The position numbers and the translations under genes were made by a program. A DNA stretch of 64,000 nt, taken from positions 1,200,444 through 1,264,443 of the forward strand of contig JAHDVF020000524.1 of the NCBI GenBank assembly GCA_022606425.2, in the 5' to 3' direction. This stretch comes from Lepidostoma basale (lineage: Eukaryota > Arthropoda > Insecta > Trichoptera > Lepidostomatidae). Position 1 is the stretch's first letter. Each line of letters starts with the position of its first letter. This document shows positions 11,115 to 21,764 of this stretch, piece after piece. The notes beneath the pieces are model-generated. The model was not told where the DNA came from and did no database searches. It saw nothing but the letters and a program-made list of their open reading frames with translations.

Positions 11115-11380
11115 TTATGAATTTTTTTATGAATTAAAACACTGGTTTTACCACTTTTGAGTTTATTTTTCTCGACATGAATAGAAGGCTTACACCATCA
11201 GAATAATGATATAAACTTTTATATCATTTATATCGTTTTCCTGATGATGAAGGTGTGAGCCTTCGAAATATATCGAGAAAAATAAACTCAAAAGTGGAAA
11301 AAAAACGTGTAATTAATTCATAAAAAAATCGTCATTATGGAATTCCACAGTGTTAATGCCTTAAGTTTATCTAAAAATAA
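11115..11380. repeat. Palindromic repeat, family P4
   Basis: The arms tttttatgaattaaaacac and its complement near 11317-11332 enclose ctcgacatgaatagaaggc and gccttcgaaatatatcgag. The outer right end is tatggaattccacagtg, shared with families P1 and P12. The plus arm carries the motif at 11235-11281; the minus arm core is mutated. Confidence 0.7.
11235..11281 (+). ncRNA. Hammerhead-like ribozyme motif (P4)
   Basis: The core is CTGATGA at 11241-11247, one T, then stem II GAAGG/CCTTC with loop TGTGAG, and GAAA at 11265-11268. A self-complementary TATA stands in for stem III, followed by TC at 11273-11274. The flanks gttttc and gagaaaa can form stem I of about five pairs. All conserved hammerhead core bases are present. 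The extra U after A9 and the tiny stem III make single-copy activity doubtful. Confidence 0.45.
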
Positions 11381-11510
11381 ATTTCATTGTGTTTTATGTG
11401 GATGATATTTGATAATGCATTATTGATAGGCGAACATGTCATCCACATAGAATGTAGTAAATTTTCTAGAATGCAGACGTTTTCATTCGTATTAATCGAA
11501 TGCAATAAGG

Positions 11511-11834
11511 TTTTGCTGTAGTTAGTGTTAAGTTAAGTTATGTTACGATAGGTTAGAATTTTGTACTTGGCAATAAGGCACGCTCCCATGTAGGTGCGTG
11601 TACTCTTATAAGTAGATATTCCCGGCGACGCGACGTATAGTGAAGCAGCGTAAGTTCTTCCTAATAGGGCCCGGACATGGAAGTAAAGGAAAGAGAAAGA
11701 GAAGAGAACATGATCAGATGCACGTACCAATTAGCATAAATCACACCGAGATATACACTACGTGCTGCTAGGTACCTCAGACCAATACACATTCCTTTTC
11801 ATTCACTCATAGTATAAAGAATACTCTTTTAGAG
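11511..11834. other. Spacer, nothing recognised
   Basis: Slightly GC-richer at 11570-11680. No supported gene. Confidence 0.35.
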
Positions 11835-11839
11835 AACAG

Positions 11840-12075
11840 TTTTCTGTAATTAATTCAAATGAAAATGTCTGTTTTCTAGAAGTTTAATTATAATTTTTGG
11901 GAATAGCATATTTCGCATGTCTAACGCATTATGAAATGTAACATTTGATAATGTCTTAGACAGGAGAGACATGGCATTCCCATAAATAATAATTAAACTT
12001 CTATAAAACAGACGTTTTCATTCGTATAAATGATTTAATATGGAGTTTACAACATTGTTCAAAAAACAACAAATA
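11840..12075. repeat. Palindromic repeat, family P3
   Basis: The arms aatgaaaatgtctgttttct and agacgttttcattcg are inverted around tgataatgtcttagacagg. The right end is atatggagtttacaacattg followed by ttcaaaaaacaac. Confidence 0.7.
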
Positions 12076-12212
12076 ACAATATTACGATTTACTTAAACAA
12101 CTGATACTTCAACCTACAACCCCCTTAAAACTACTTTTTATTTCTTCTATATTCAGTTTTTAATTTTGAACATTGAATAAGTGTTGTAGAGAAACCAAGT
12201 ACAATTATATTT

Positions 12213-12595
12213 GATTCGAATAAATACGTCTGTTTTCTAGAAGTATAAATATATATTATTGCAATGACAAGTTTTATCATTATCAAATGTGATTTCAACA
12301 ATACATTCGAACGCGAAACATGTCATTCCTTTAAAACTTCTAGAAAACAGACTGTTTAACTTAATTTAACAATAAATAAGAATTTATATATATTCAATTT
12401 AAGTTTGTGTGTTTATTACGAAAGACACTCTTTAACAAATGAAGTCATGTAATTAAATTAGTAATATTTATGACGATAAAAACGTATGTTTTATACGAGT
12501 TTTATTGCATTTTATTAGAGTGACATGTCTTAACTTGTTAGAATAGTATTAAAGGTGAAACATGTCACTATAGTGTTTAAACGGTTTTTACATTT
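12213..12595. repeat. Two decayed P3-type palindromes
   Basis: 12213-12358 has cgtctgttttctagaag against cttctagaaaacagac with gcgaaacatgtcattcc inside. 12473-12595 has aaaacgtatgttttatacg against a decayed complement with ggtgaaacatgtcac inside. Confidence 0.6.
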
Positions 12596-12679
12596 TTTGT
12601 TATTTTTCCGATAGAGTATGAGATGTACTTATATCACTTTAATTAATCTTTACTATTTAATTATGTTTAAACTTATTGA

Positions 12680-13140
12680 AAGTTAAGCCATTAACGCTGT
12701 GGAATTCCATAGTAATATACTTTGGGAATTAAAAAACTTTGTTTAATCCACTATTTTTTAATATAAAATATAAAAAAACACGACATGTTTCGGAGGATAG
12801 CTCCATCTTCAGGTGAAAAAAATATAACAAAAATTAAACCAAGTTTTTTTCTATTATCATCTTGTATTATTATTATATAATATTATTTGTTATTTCTTAC
12901 TGTTAAAAAATATTTGTTAGTACCTACTTATAATAAAAAGCCCAGGTTAATTTTTAAATTTGAATTATTGTATCGAATTTTAAATGCGTTTTTTATTAGT
13001 CTTTCTATATTTTGTTTTTGTTATATTTTTACACTTGAAGATGGAGGTATCCTACGAAACATGTCGTGTTTTTTTTAATATTTTTTATTAAAAAATAGAG
13101 GATTAAACTAAGTTTTTTAATTCTCAAAGTAAGGTATGGG
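12680..13140. repeat. Palindromic repeat, family P1, long-spacer copy
   Basis: The left terminus is gttaagccattaacgctgtg then gaattccatag. The arms aactttgtttaatccacta and its complement lie at both sides. Between the two inverted cores is a unique AT-rich spacer of about 215 bp, whereas other P1 copies have almost none. An open frame at 12887-13078 lies in this spacer and is not considered a gene. Confidence 0.7.
12776..12818 (-). ncRNA. Hammerhead-like ribozyme motif (P1)
   Basis: On the minus strand: CTGAAGA, T, stem II GGAG/CTCC, GAAA, CATG, TC, then gtg. The base triplet cac just before CTGAAGA pairs with gtg. The partner arm at 13035-13060 (+) has C3 changed to T (TTGAAGA) and so is probably dead. 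Confidence 0.45.
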
Positions 13141-13670
13141 TAAAAATATATTATTTTCCACTATATTGAATTGTACTAATATAAAAAGAAAATTATCACA
13201 AAGCAAAAAACTAAGTGCGCCTACATAAATTAAATTCTGTTACTATTTTTGAAATCGGACATAATCTTTATCCAGTTTGTAGTTATAAAAAAATGAGACA
13301 AAATGTTATTAACTCCTATTGTAGACAAAACGTGTCTTGATATTTCATAACATTCAATTATGGCCATTGTAGCCCGCATATCAGTTTAGAAACATTTTTT
13401 GTTCCACACAATTAGCTAACCTTTTCGCTTTAGAAAGGACATTCACCAAGGGTTTGTTATACTTATATTGTAGCCCTCGAGGAATGACCGTGAGAACGGA
13501 AGTGGCTGTCATAATTAGACGTGTAATATATTTCCAATGAAAAGAAAGGACACACATGATATATATATTTGAACGAATATAATTACAATCCCTAAAAATA
13601 TTTAATTGAATTATATTTTTTAATAACGTCTTATTGTCCATATTAAGAATGTTACATTTTATTATTATTG
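13141..13670. other. AT-rich spacer
   Basis: No gene recognised. A minus-strand 86-codon frame at 13381-13641 has no family resemblance. Confidence 0.35.
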
Positions 13671-14013
13671 CTTCTTCTTTTTCTTTTTTTTGTTGTAGAC
13701 CTATGTGGTCTATTTTTCAGGGTGTTGCTCCTTCTGTGAGGTAGATTCCCAGCTGTCATTCCATATTTTAGGAGGTCTTCCACGAGGACGAATCCTATGA
13801 GGCTCATTATGTAGCGCAATATAGGGAAGTCTGGTGTTGTCCATTATTTGAACATGACCGTACCAGTTCTTTTTTCGCTGTCTGCTCTATCTTATAATAT
13901 CCTCAAGCTCACATATCTCCCTTATTCTGGTGTTTCCGCTCGCAATCTCTCAAAACGTTAATTCCTTACTGTGTATGCTCTTGCTTCGACCCCATGTTAT
14001 TATCGGTCTATTA
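13671..14013 (-). mobile_element. LINE 3' end, (GAA)n-tailed family G
   Basis: Matches 19062-19483: minus strand RPRGRPPK-type segment, MDNTR-like and ICELEDII-like pieces. The tail is (GAA)n, seen as cttcttctttttc. Many stops. Confidence 0.7.
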
Positions 14014-14319
14014 TTATTTAAAATTTATAAATTTCGTTAAAATATAATAATTAGAATATCATCCCTAGATCAAAAAAACTATTTTATATTAAAATGTTTT
14101 TAAAACAAAAAAAAAACGTTTAGTGAGAGCTTTAGAATAGGTCCAAGCAATGTATTGTATTTTCATAATTAATACTAATGAAAACGTTTACTTACTAAAA
14201 AAATACTTTATGAGAATAACACGTATTTCTTTGGTAAGGCAATATCTAATATCAAATGGCCCCTTGCCATTCATATGAAATAAAAGGACACCTCTATAAA
14301 CAGATAAAACTCCACGTTA

Positions 14320-14520
14320 AATAATTTATACGAATGAAAACGTACGTTTTATGGAAGATTTATTATAATTAATGGGAATAACATGTTTCCCCTATCTAAG
14401 GTATTATCGAATGTCACAGAGTGTGAAACACTTGATAATGCCTTAGACAGGCAAAACATGTTACTCCAATATATTATAATAAAACTTCTAGAAAACAAAC
14501 GTTTTAATTCCTATTATTTA
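14320..14520. repeat. Palindromic repeat, family P3
   Basis: The arms acgaatgaaaacgtacgttt and aaacaaacgttttaattc are inverted. The cores are gataatgccttagacagg then caaaacatg on plus, and the decayed complement on minus. Confidence 0.7.
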
Positions 14521-14753
14521 ATTAACAGAGAGTTTTACCATTTTTGAAGAAACAATATGTATATTTTTTTAAATGAAAACAATATATACTGGTGTTTCAA
14601 ATCATTTTTTTCCAATAGTGTTCTTTATATCATTTTTATAATCTAGCTTATAGTTTTGTATTAATGTTTAAAAAAGAAGGTTAATAGATTGAATGTATTT
14701 TATAGGGAAAAAAACCTATTTAAAAGCATCATGAATCATTGGTAAAAAATAGC

Positions 14754-14990
14754 CTAGTTCTCCTGGCTATTCGCCTTCTGTTCCAAGCAGCACTCACACA
14801 TAGTAAAAGTATTAGCATATTTTTTTATGCAGTAACCGGTTTTAAAGAATTTCATAATTTGTTCGTGTAATTTGTCGATTATACGCCGGATATGCTTAAA
14901 AGTCTCGTTAAAGTAACATGCCGTAGGTGATTTTCTAGTATCCAAAATTGCAGTGGGTTCACAAATCACAGATTGTTTATTCAAGATCAC
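14754..14990 (-). CDS. Unrecognised 78-codon ORF
   Basis: An open frame with several cysteines (CEPT, ACYF, YCIKKY, CECCLEQ) and mixed hydrophilic composition. No homology recognised and no supporting splice sites or poly(A) signal seen. It could be an exon, a transposase relic or chance; chance is the default. Confidence 0.12.
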   Translation of the reverse strand: MILNKQSVICEPTAILDTRKSPTACYFNETFKHIRRIIDKLHEQIMKFFKTGYCIKKYANTFTMCECCLEQKANSQEN

Positions 14991-15059
14991 CTCTCGAAAT
15001 TCATGACTTGATTATAGTATCGTATTCGAAAGGAGCAAAAAAAACTTTCATAGAAAAAA

Positions 15060-15260
15060 TATGTCAATCTGTTTTGTTCCCCTGACGAAGCTCCAGTGAG
15101 AGCAAACCGGATAGCTTTAAGAATGTAAATTTGATAATGCCTTAGAAAAGCGAAACATGGTATTCCTACAAACAATAATAATACTTCTAGAAAACAGGCG
15201 TTTTCATTTGTATAAATTACTAAATTAGGAGTTCAACATCATTGTTCAAAAAACAATATA
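15060..15260. repeat. P3 half element beside another hammerhead-like hairpin
   Basis: The right half of P3 (tgataatgccttagaaaagc, gaaacatgg, aacaggcgttttcatttg) is joined at about 15120 to cctgacgaagctccagtg then agagcaaaccgg, a divergent core with CTGACGA. Confidence 0.5.
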
Positions 15261-15292
15261 TAACCTTTAATCAATTAATGTTATTATGTGAA

Positions 15293-15400
15293 ATGTTAAA
15301 ACCCACTAATGTTTATGTCTTCGGCCGGTTTCTGGTACCAGAAGATGGCAGCATTTCTAAAAATATATATTTTTAATATATGTTTTCATTATTTAAATAT
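15293..15400. repeat. P8-type half palindrome
   Basis: Contains cttcggccggtttctgg and accagaagatggcagc, the inner parts of the P8 family at 53700-53945, with most of the arms lost. Confidence 0.4.
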
Positions 15401-15434
15401 ATAACCTATTCTTCTTCTCTTATTCTCATAAATT

Positions 15435-15685
15435 GACGACCTTTGTGGCTGAGTGGTAAGTGCTTTGACTGACACCCCGAAGGTTCCAGGTTCGATTCCC
15501 GGCGATTGCAGTGTAATTGTCACACTGTCGTTGGTATGGTGCAGAATTCACGTGACAATAAAATGGCGATAGATTAGCTACCTTTCACATGTCACGAGAA
15601 TTAATATGATAGCTTTACTCTTTATATCGATTTGGCTCGCGCTCGAATGATGTAAAGAGCGACTTAATAAAATAATAATAATACT
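15435..15685 (+). mobile_element. tRNA-derived SINE, family S1
   Basis: The head has an A box (tggctgagtggtaag) and an exact B box (ggttcgattcc, 15489-15499) of an RNA polymerase III promoter. The body has cacgtgacaataaaatggcg and gatagattagctacc, and the end tgatgtaaagagcgac then (AAT)n. Other copies are 28960 (-), 40578 (+) and 54940 (-). Such SINEs rely on a LINE for mobilisation. Confidence 0.85.
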
Positions 15686-15917
15686 ATTCAAAATGTGTGC
15701 ATAAACCTAATATGCATTTTTCTAGTGGTTGTTTAACTAAACAATTATTTAATCCTAAATACATCATTGCACGTGTCATCTTTGTAATTTTTTTAAATTT
15801 ACTATTGTATCATTTTAAGCCATAAAAGCGAACAATGTATTATGACAAAAGTAAAATAATTATGTCATAATAAATTATTTGACGTCTAAGAGCATCTTTG
15901 TAACTTAAAATTTTAAA

Positions 15918-16095
15918 TAACCGGGTGGTGGTCTAGGGGATAGAACCCTTGGCTCCTGATCTAGGGGACTTGGGTTCGAGCCTGGACACGACCAGATTCC
16001 TTCTTCATAATAATGAGCTATTTTCTGCTCACATTGAAGATTGTAAAATAAATTCTAATATCATTGATTTAAAATCTTTGATGTTAGTCTTTTTT
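15918..16095 (+). mobile_element. tRNA-derived SINE, family S2
   Basis: Head ggtggtctaggggatagaac (A box) and gggttcgagcc (B box, 15972-15982), then a body ccttcttcataataatgagc and an AT-rich end. A 5'-truncated copy of the body is at 20485-20640. Confidence 0.7.
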
Positions 16096-16529
16096 AATTA
16101 AAAAAAAAAAAAAATTAATTAATTAAAAACTGTTTTTTTTACTAATCCTTTAAAATTCTCTTTAGGTGTACAATTGTGATTTACTTAATCGTTTAAAAGA
16201 CGGCCATAAAATAAAAAGAAAAAAAAACGTGAACCAAATTGAAACCTTCGAATTCTTCGCGATCCAGTAGAGGTCCATGAAATCGCCTTTATCCGCTTTC
16301 TTGCCAGATAAACAGAATTGATCAACTGATCCCATCAACCCAAACAATGCACAGCTCGTATTATTTAAGGCCAACTATTACTCTAAGAGCGAATAAGATA
16401 AAGCGAACAAAAATAACTGTAGTTTTTTTTTAAATTAACAAATTAAATAATTAATACACATTTTAAAGTAAATTTATGTGTCGCCTTGCTAAGGGATGTT
16501 CATATTAAATATTATAATAATTAAATTAA
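16096..16529. other. AT-rich spacer
   Basis: Contains an A-rich run at 16100-16115. No supported gene; a 70-codon minus frame at 16162-16374 is not recognised. Confidence 0.35.
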
Positions 16530-16700
16530 ATGACGTTTTTTTCTTAACTACATCCCTTTTTTGTCTTTATTTCGACATCGACAAGTTTCGTCTTTCTAGC
16601 TGGCATCGACAGACTTGTCTATCGATGGAATCGACTGTCTAGTCTGTTGACATTAGCTAGCCCGGCGAAAACAGTCGGTATCGACATAAAAATTTAAGCA
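16530..16700. repeat. Palindromic repeat, family P2, decayed
   Basis: Starts cgtttttttcttaactac and tttgtctttatttcgac, with tggcatcgacagac and gcccggcgaaaacag inside. The right arm is short. Confidence 0.6.
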
Positions 16701-16724
16701 TTTATTTAAAAAAAACATTGTTTT

Positions 16725-17105
16725 TTATTTATTGTTTCTTTAACAATGATGTAAAACTCCATATTAAATAATTAATACAAATGAAAACGTCAGTTTTCTA
16801 AAACTTTTATTATATTTTATGGGAATGATATGTTTCGCCCTTCTAAGGTTTTATCAAATGTATGTATGTACCTTCTAAGGCATTTATTATATAAACCAAA
16901 TAAACGATGATGTAGGTACCAGATGATGACAGAAAGCTGCCGAAACCGCATACATAATAATAAAGAAATTTTGTATCAAGTTTTTTTTGTTTTCATTATT
17001 ATTAAATGTTATTACATTTGATAATGCCTTAGAATGGCGAAACATGTCATTCCCTTAAAATATAATAAAACTTCTAGAAAACTGACGTTTTCATTCGTAG
17101 TAATT
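16725..17105. repeat. Palindromic repeat, family P3, with P8-like insertion
   Basis: The P3 arms begin ttgtttctttaacaatgatg and end aaactgacgttttcattcg. A foreign block at about 16890-17005 carries accagatgatgacag and gctgccgaaaccgc, a hammerhead-like hairpin of the P8 type. Confidence 0.65.
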
Positions 17106-18339
17106 ATTGTTTTTTTTTATTATAATTTTTTCAACTTTTGCTGAAGTATTATTATAATTTTCATAGCCACCAATATTGCCTTTTTTATGTAAAAGATAGA
17201 TACATAGCTAATATAGTGAAATAATTACATTTTACCAACAACTTATTTTACAGTAATGATAGATAACATAAGACTGTTTTTTCTTCACGAAACACTATTT
17301 AAATTTAACGTTTACTAAATCGAGATGTTGTAACAATATCGTATACTTATTATTTAAGTTTCATTTTAATATAAAGTAGTGTGCCGCCTTAATGTCAGCA
17401 TTTGAACCCGAATCTTCCGATGACTGGGCGTAATGTAACAGACGGTTCTTCGGATTATCTACAATGGACCATTATCCGGGGGAAACCTCGAGGAAGCGCA
17501 GTTTGACGTCTTGATGGAACCCTGGAAACTGTTGAACACATCTCAACGCCCCGGGCGTCTTGATATGTTGATCGATCGTTCCCTTTATAAGATTTCAAAA
17601 GGTTTTGTGTTAGGAAACCCTTCGTGCATTCCTACGGCAATTTTCGGTTCAACATAATCACTCGAAACCCTAAATACCTCAATAGGGATTGAACCGTGTC
17701 TAGTCCGGGATTATATAATGACTCTTTTGATGGGGATGTACGAGTTTTTAGATCTAAAAATTCTTCTAACCTTCAGTGGCGATTTTAAATTTAATGATTT
17801 ATAAACCATAATAATACAGAAAAAAAATATAAACAAATTTTACATGTTAAGTAGAGCATAAAATAATGCCTTCTTTTTCTTTTCTGCTAGAAGAAGAAAA
17901 AGAGATGACTAACATTGTACGTAAATGTTACTGTCTATCGTTATGAATTGAACCTCAAAATTCCTAGAAAATTCAGTTGTAATGTAACTGTTTATTATTA
18001 TGTATTGAACCTCATAAAATCATAGAAATTCAGCTGTAAATTTACCTATCACTCATCATTAAATCTAAGAAAAACCTTAAAATTGTTTTGTTTAATAACT
18101 CAAAAATTTGCACTATATACTTTCTTTCCCACCCTTAAGATTTCTAAATTCAATATTAGGACATACTGTTTGGCGATTAGGTTTAGTTTGAGAATGCCCT
18201 CGCAAGGCGAAAGAAATTTGTCACAATTTATATAAATTAAATCCAAGTAAAACCACTAAACAATCGTGTTTACTATTGTATTATAAATAATTAATGGAGT
18301 TTTACAAAACTAATAACCATCATTAAAAATTTACTGTTT
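17106..18339. other. Spacer with a GC-richer unique block
   Basis: No ORF of note. 17395-17720 is less AT-rich and non-repetitive (cgaatcttccgatgactggg, cctcgaggaagcgcag). A P11-type half core (gtttgagaatgccctcgc then aaggcg) lies at 18188-18212. Confidence 0.35.
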
Positions 18340-18585
18340 GGTTTGGTGTTTACGCCTCCTGTGAGGTGGTTTCATAGGTATCCTTCCATATTTTAGGAGA
18401 TCTTCCACGAGGACGAGTCCCGTGAGGCTGATTATCTGTAATGTCCATTCTTTAGACATGATCATACCAGCCCCTCTTTCGTTGTCTACTTTAAAATCCT
18501 CACCTCACATATCTCTCTTATTCTGGTGTTCTTCTTGTGATATCTTGGTGTCTCTCTGCTAACATTCTCAATGTCTTCGTCACTT
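18340..18585 (-). mobile_element. LINE family G 3' end, decayed
   Basis: Minus strand homologous to 19062-19483: the ccacgaggacgagtcc block encodes the GRPPK-type region and the ctcacctcacatatctctc block the REICEVE-type region. Confidence 0.65.
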
Positions 18586-18594
18586 CGGTAACTT

Positions 18595-18815
18595 ATTTGA
18601 ATATTATATAAGGACAACCTGCATACAGCAGTAAAGAGTGTAAACATACAAACGGACTGGGACCAGTTGGCAACCGATAGGGCGGAGTGGAGAAGAGTCG
18701 TTGCTGTGTACAAGGGGCTGGAAAGACGGAGAGGAAGGGCTCCAGCCTTAGGCGCAGAATATCCCTTCCCGAGTTGGACAAAGTCTGTCATTCAAGGATA
18801 GGACTATTTAGCCAT
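18595..18815 (+). mobile_element. LINE C-terminal fragment with zinc-finger-like end
   Basis: The plus strand reads NLHTAVKSVNIQTDWDQLA and DRAEWRRVVAVYKGLE. In another frame it reads CHSRIGLFSHF, the typical last motif of many LINE ORF2 proteins. A frameshift separates the two. Confidence 0.6.
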
Positions 18816-18930
18816 TTCAATCTAGATATTTTTTGTGTTCCTTATGCTAGTACACACAGGCAATGAGCAATTAACTTATTTGAAATATCATTTCTCAATG
18901 CTTATATTCTGATACCACAGTGATAAAATA

Positions 18931-19060
18931 CTTTTGAAAAACATTTAATTTTCACAATCATGTTTCGGATTGTACACATCCGTCTTCGGTGTAATAAATA
19001 ATTGCTGTATTAAAAAATGTAATGAAAATACATTTACCGTTCACGTATTTTTTTAACTAT
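18931..19060. repeat. Direct repeat, family P9, left copy
   Basis: Begins cttttgaaaaacatttaat, contains atcatgtttcggattg and atccgtcttcgg (minus-strand hammerhead-like core CCGAAGA ... GGAT/ATCC, GAAACATG), and ends gtatttttttaactat. An almost identical copy in the same direction is at 19485-19620. Confidence 0.8.
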
Positions 19061-19061
19061 A

Positions 19062-19483
19062 TCTTCTTCTTCTTCTTCTTCCTTGTTGGAGACCTATGTG
19101 GTCTGTTCTCCGGGGTGTTGCTTTTCCTGTGAGGTAGACTCCCAGCTGTCTTTCCATATTTTAGGAGGTCTTCCACGAGGACGAGCCCCTTGAGGCTGAT
19201 TATACAATGCAATATAGGGGAGTCTGATGGTGTCCATTCTTTGGACATGCCCGTACCAGTCCCGTTTTCGCTGTCAGCTCCATCTTATAATATCCTCAAC
19301 CTCACATATCTCTCTTATTCTGGTGTTCCTCCCGCGATCTCTCAGTGTCTTCATCTCGGAAGTCCTCAAAACTTGTTTGGTCCTTTGGACTGTGTCTGCC
19401 CTTGCTTCGACGCCATATGTTATTATTGGTCTTACGCATGCTTTATAGATTCTCATCTTATTCTTACTTATTTAAACATTTAA
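19062..19483 (-). mobile_element. LINE family G 3' end
   Basis: The best family G copy. The minus frame reads RIYKACVRPIITYGVEARAD, TSEMKTLRDRGRNTRIREIC and, after a frameshift, RDWYGHVQRMD and GARPRGRPPKIWKDSW. It is the C-terminal third of a reverse-transcriptase polyprotein, with an (GAA)n tail at the left. It sits exactly between the two P9 direct repeats. Confidence 0.8.
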
Positions 19484-19484
19484 A

Positions 19485-19620
19485 CTTTTGAAAAACATTT
19501 TATTTTCACAATCATGTTTCGGTTTGTACACATGCTTCGTCGATGTAATAAAATGTATTTATTGCTTTATTAAAAAATGTAATGAAAACACATCAACCGT
19601 TCACGTATTTTTTTAACTAT
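19485..19620. repeat. Direct repeat, family P9, right copy
   Basis: Same order and direction as 18931-19060, with a few differences (ggtttgtacacatgcttc). Together they bracket the LINE. Confidence 0.8.
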
Positions 19621-20129
19621 GTACCTCGTTTAAATCGCCAGGCTAAACTGTCATCAAATTTTATAGCCGACATACCTAACGGAATTTCACATACAATAAT
19701 ATACAACGGCAAAAATTACCAAAGACAGATTATCAATACGATACTAAGTCAACTCATTATATTTTAAATTTACAGTGATTAATTAAATCTACTATAATCA
19801 TTAATCATATAAAAAAAATATTCCAAACGTTCTGCTGCAGAAGAAATTAGGTTGAAAAAATTACGTTTATCAAAGACGTTCTTGTTGTTTTCATAACGAA
19901 TTATCGAACGATTCAGGTATGCAAGAAAACGTTAGATTAAATTCTTTAACCTGTGTGTTCACAGAGGAAGTACCACAGTACCAACCGAATAATTTTTTCA
20001 TCCAGATATAAATCATAAATGTCTTACGTGTTGAAATGATTCTCAATAATCCATGGGTAGACTTCTTAAAATTCTAATTAAAAAATGGTTTCATTAATTG
20101 GTTAAATTAGTACCCGGAGAACGTAGTAC
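19621..20129. other. AT-rich spacer, nothing recognised
   Basis: No gene, RNA or repeat family recognised. Confidence 0.4.
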
Positions 20130-20300
20130 ATTTTGAAAGAAATATGAACAGTTAAGATAATCAAATAATTTTACTGAAATCTCTTGATGGAAGTTCATTT
20201 TAAATAATAATTAAATAAAACGATGTTTTTTAACTACTTCCACTTTTGTCTTTATTTAGACAGCGACCGGTTTCGCCAGGCTCGCTGGCATCGACAGACC
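20130..20300. repeat. Palindromic repeat P2, left arm only
   Basis: Has the outer P2 end (gaaatctcttgatggaag), aaacgatgttttttaac and cgacagcgaccggtttcgcc, then loses the right arm. Confidence 0.65.
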
Positions 20301-20484
20301 ATTGAGTTAACATTGGACAGAATGGACCTATCCATTCGTACGTGTTTTTCGACTGTTTTTGTTAAAACACCGACTCATGTCAGATTGAGCAAAACTTGCT
20401 TTTTTGAGTTAAGCCAGTGTTCTATTAAGCGTGGGATATATTTGGTACTTAGATTTTTAATTGTATATACTTAAAATGTGGAAA

Positions 20485-20640
20485 TCTATGGGGCAGGATA
20501 CTTGTCTCCTGATCCTGGAGCCTTAACCTTCTTCATAATATTGAATTTTCTGTTCGTATTGGAGATTGTATATTAAATTCTGATACTATTAATTTAAATT
20601 CTTTGAATAAATCTTTTTATTAACAATTTTTTAAAAAATC
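20485..20640 (+). mobile_element. SINE S2, 5'-truncated
   Basis: Shares gtctcctgatc, ccttcttcataatattgaat and the AT-rich end with 15950-16095, without the A box. Confidence 0.55.
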
Positions 20641-21214
20641 CTACTACACAATGTATGCAGGTACCCGGGTAACTCTTCAATGAAGTAAAATAATGTTTTA
20701 TACTGTGAACATGGCGGTTAACATTACATCATTAAAGTTCAGTTGATCTGATACCCCCACGTGGCACCGCGCCCGTCCGCTGTTACTGCATACGTCTCTG
20801 ATGGCTCAAAAGTGGTCCAATTAAAGACTTATCTCCGATCTGTTTCTAGCAGCCATTAGCACCTTAGGACTTGAAAATGTGATACCGGTTAACCTTGTCA
20901 AGCTCCTATCATGCGCACAGGAGCGAACAAAAGTATGCACACATAATTTAAATACATATTTTTTATCCATTTCAAGTTTTCACCGGACTTGAAACTTTAA
21001 ACGCATTTTTCTCAAAACTGTGTTTTTCAAATATTCCTCCATCATATCTCAAGAACGGTTTAACCGAATGACTTCAAATTTATACTGTAGACTCTTGAAC
21101 TGACTTAGACTGACTTTGTTGAATGTTTTGGCATTAAATAATATTATTTGCCGAATTGTGTCATACCAAAATTTTACTTAAACAAATAAATTGATATGGA
21201 TAAATGGATTTATT
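20641..21214. other. Spacer with GC-richer unique block
   Basis: 20750-20930 is non-repetitive and less AT-rich (cacgtggcaccgcgcccgtc). No coding potential seen. Confidence 0.35.
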
Positions 21215-21455
21215 TTAAATTTATTGAACGCTAGGGCGTTAAAACTGTGGAATTCCATAGAAATATACTTAGAAAATTGAAAATAACTTTGTTTAATCCA
21301 CTAATTATTAAAAAATATTCAAAAATACATGTTTCGGAGGATACCTCCATCTTCAGGTGTAAAAATATAATATTAAATTTTTCACATCTTCAGGTGTAAA
21401 AATATAATATTATATTTTTACACCTGAAGATGGAGGTATCCTCCGAAACATGTCG
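21215..21455. repeat. Palindromic repeat, family P1
   Basis: Left terminus gctagggcgttaaaactgtg then gaattccatag. Arms aataactttgtttaatccac. Inverted cores at 21331-21356 (-) and 21424-21454 (+). The right arm is cut by a LINE at 21456. Confidence 0.75.
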
Positions 21456-21457
21456 TG
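21420..21457 (+). ncRNA. Hammerhead-like ribozyme motif (P1)
   Basis: CTGAAGA at 21424-21430, T, stem II GGAGG/CCTCC with loop TAT, GAAA at 21445-21448, CATG, TC at 21453-21454. The left flank cac pairs with gtg at 21455-21457. All core positions match. The minus partner ends CATGTA, so its cleavage site would be UA, and its stem I is lost. Confidence 0.45.
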
Positions 21458-21725
21458 GATGGAGAAAGAATGGTTAGGAAAGTATACGTTAATGATGTAA
21501 ATGGAGTACGGAGTCGAGGTAGACCGAGGAAAACATGGCATGACCAAATTAATCAAATTTTAAAGATTGGTCATGTTAGAAGTCGGAAGAATCGACGTGC
21601 GTGCATGACTCGCTGTGTGAATGTGGAGGAATCTAGAGAGGTGTGCCAGGATAGAGTTGTGTGGCGGTCCATTCTCTCTGCCTACCTCTACGGGGAAACG
21701 GCGTAATGTTTTGTTGTTGTTGTTG
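21456..21725 (+). mobile_element. LINE family A 3' end
   Basis: Encodes the last 83 residues of the family: MVRKVYVNDVNGVRSRG, RPRKTWHDQINQIL, NRRACMTRCVNVEES, then ggggaaacggcg and a (TGT)n tail. It is joined directly to the P1 motif, so it inserted into or replaced the P1 right arm. Confidence 0.8.
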
Positions 21726-21764
21726 TACAATGAACTTCTATCAAGAAATTTCAATCAACAATAT

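Larger units (their letters stand above)
11025..11510. repeat. Palindromic repeat, family P3, split by a P4 element
   Basis: The left arm begins attgtttcttgaacaat and includes acgaatgaaaacttctgt. The right arm ends gcagacgttttcattcg. Between them a P4 element (11115-11380) has inserted. The P3 core (tgataatgcattattgata ... ggcgaacatgtc) is decayed. Confidence 0.6.

Noticed and set aside
15489..15499. Possible tRNA gene at the SINE S1 head
   Set aside because: A and B boxes are present, but the acceptor and anticodon arms do not pair and the same head recurs in four dispersed copies with a common body, so it is a SINE.
18931..19620. LTR retrotransposon (direct repeats flanking RT sequence)
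   Set aside because: The RT fragment is a 3'-end LINE piece in minus orientation with a (GAA)n tail; no tg...ca ends, primer site or polypurine tract.
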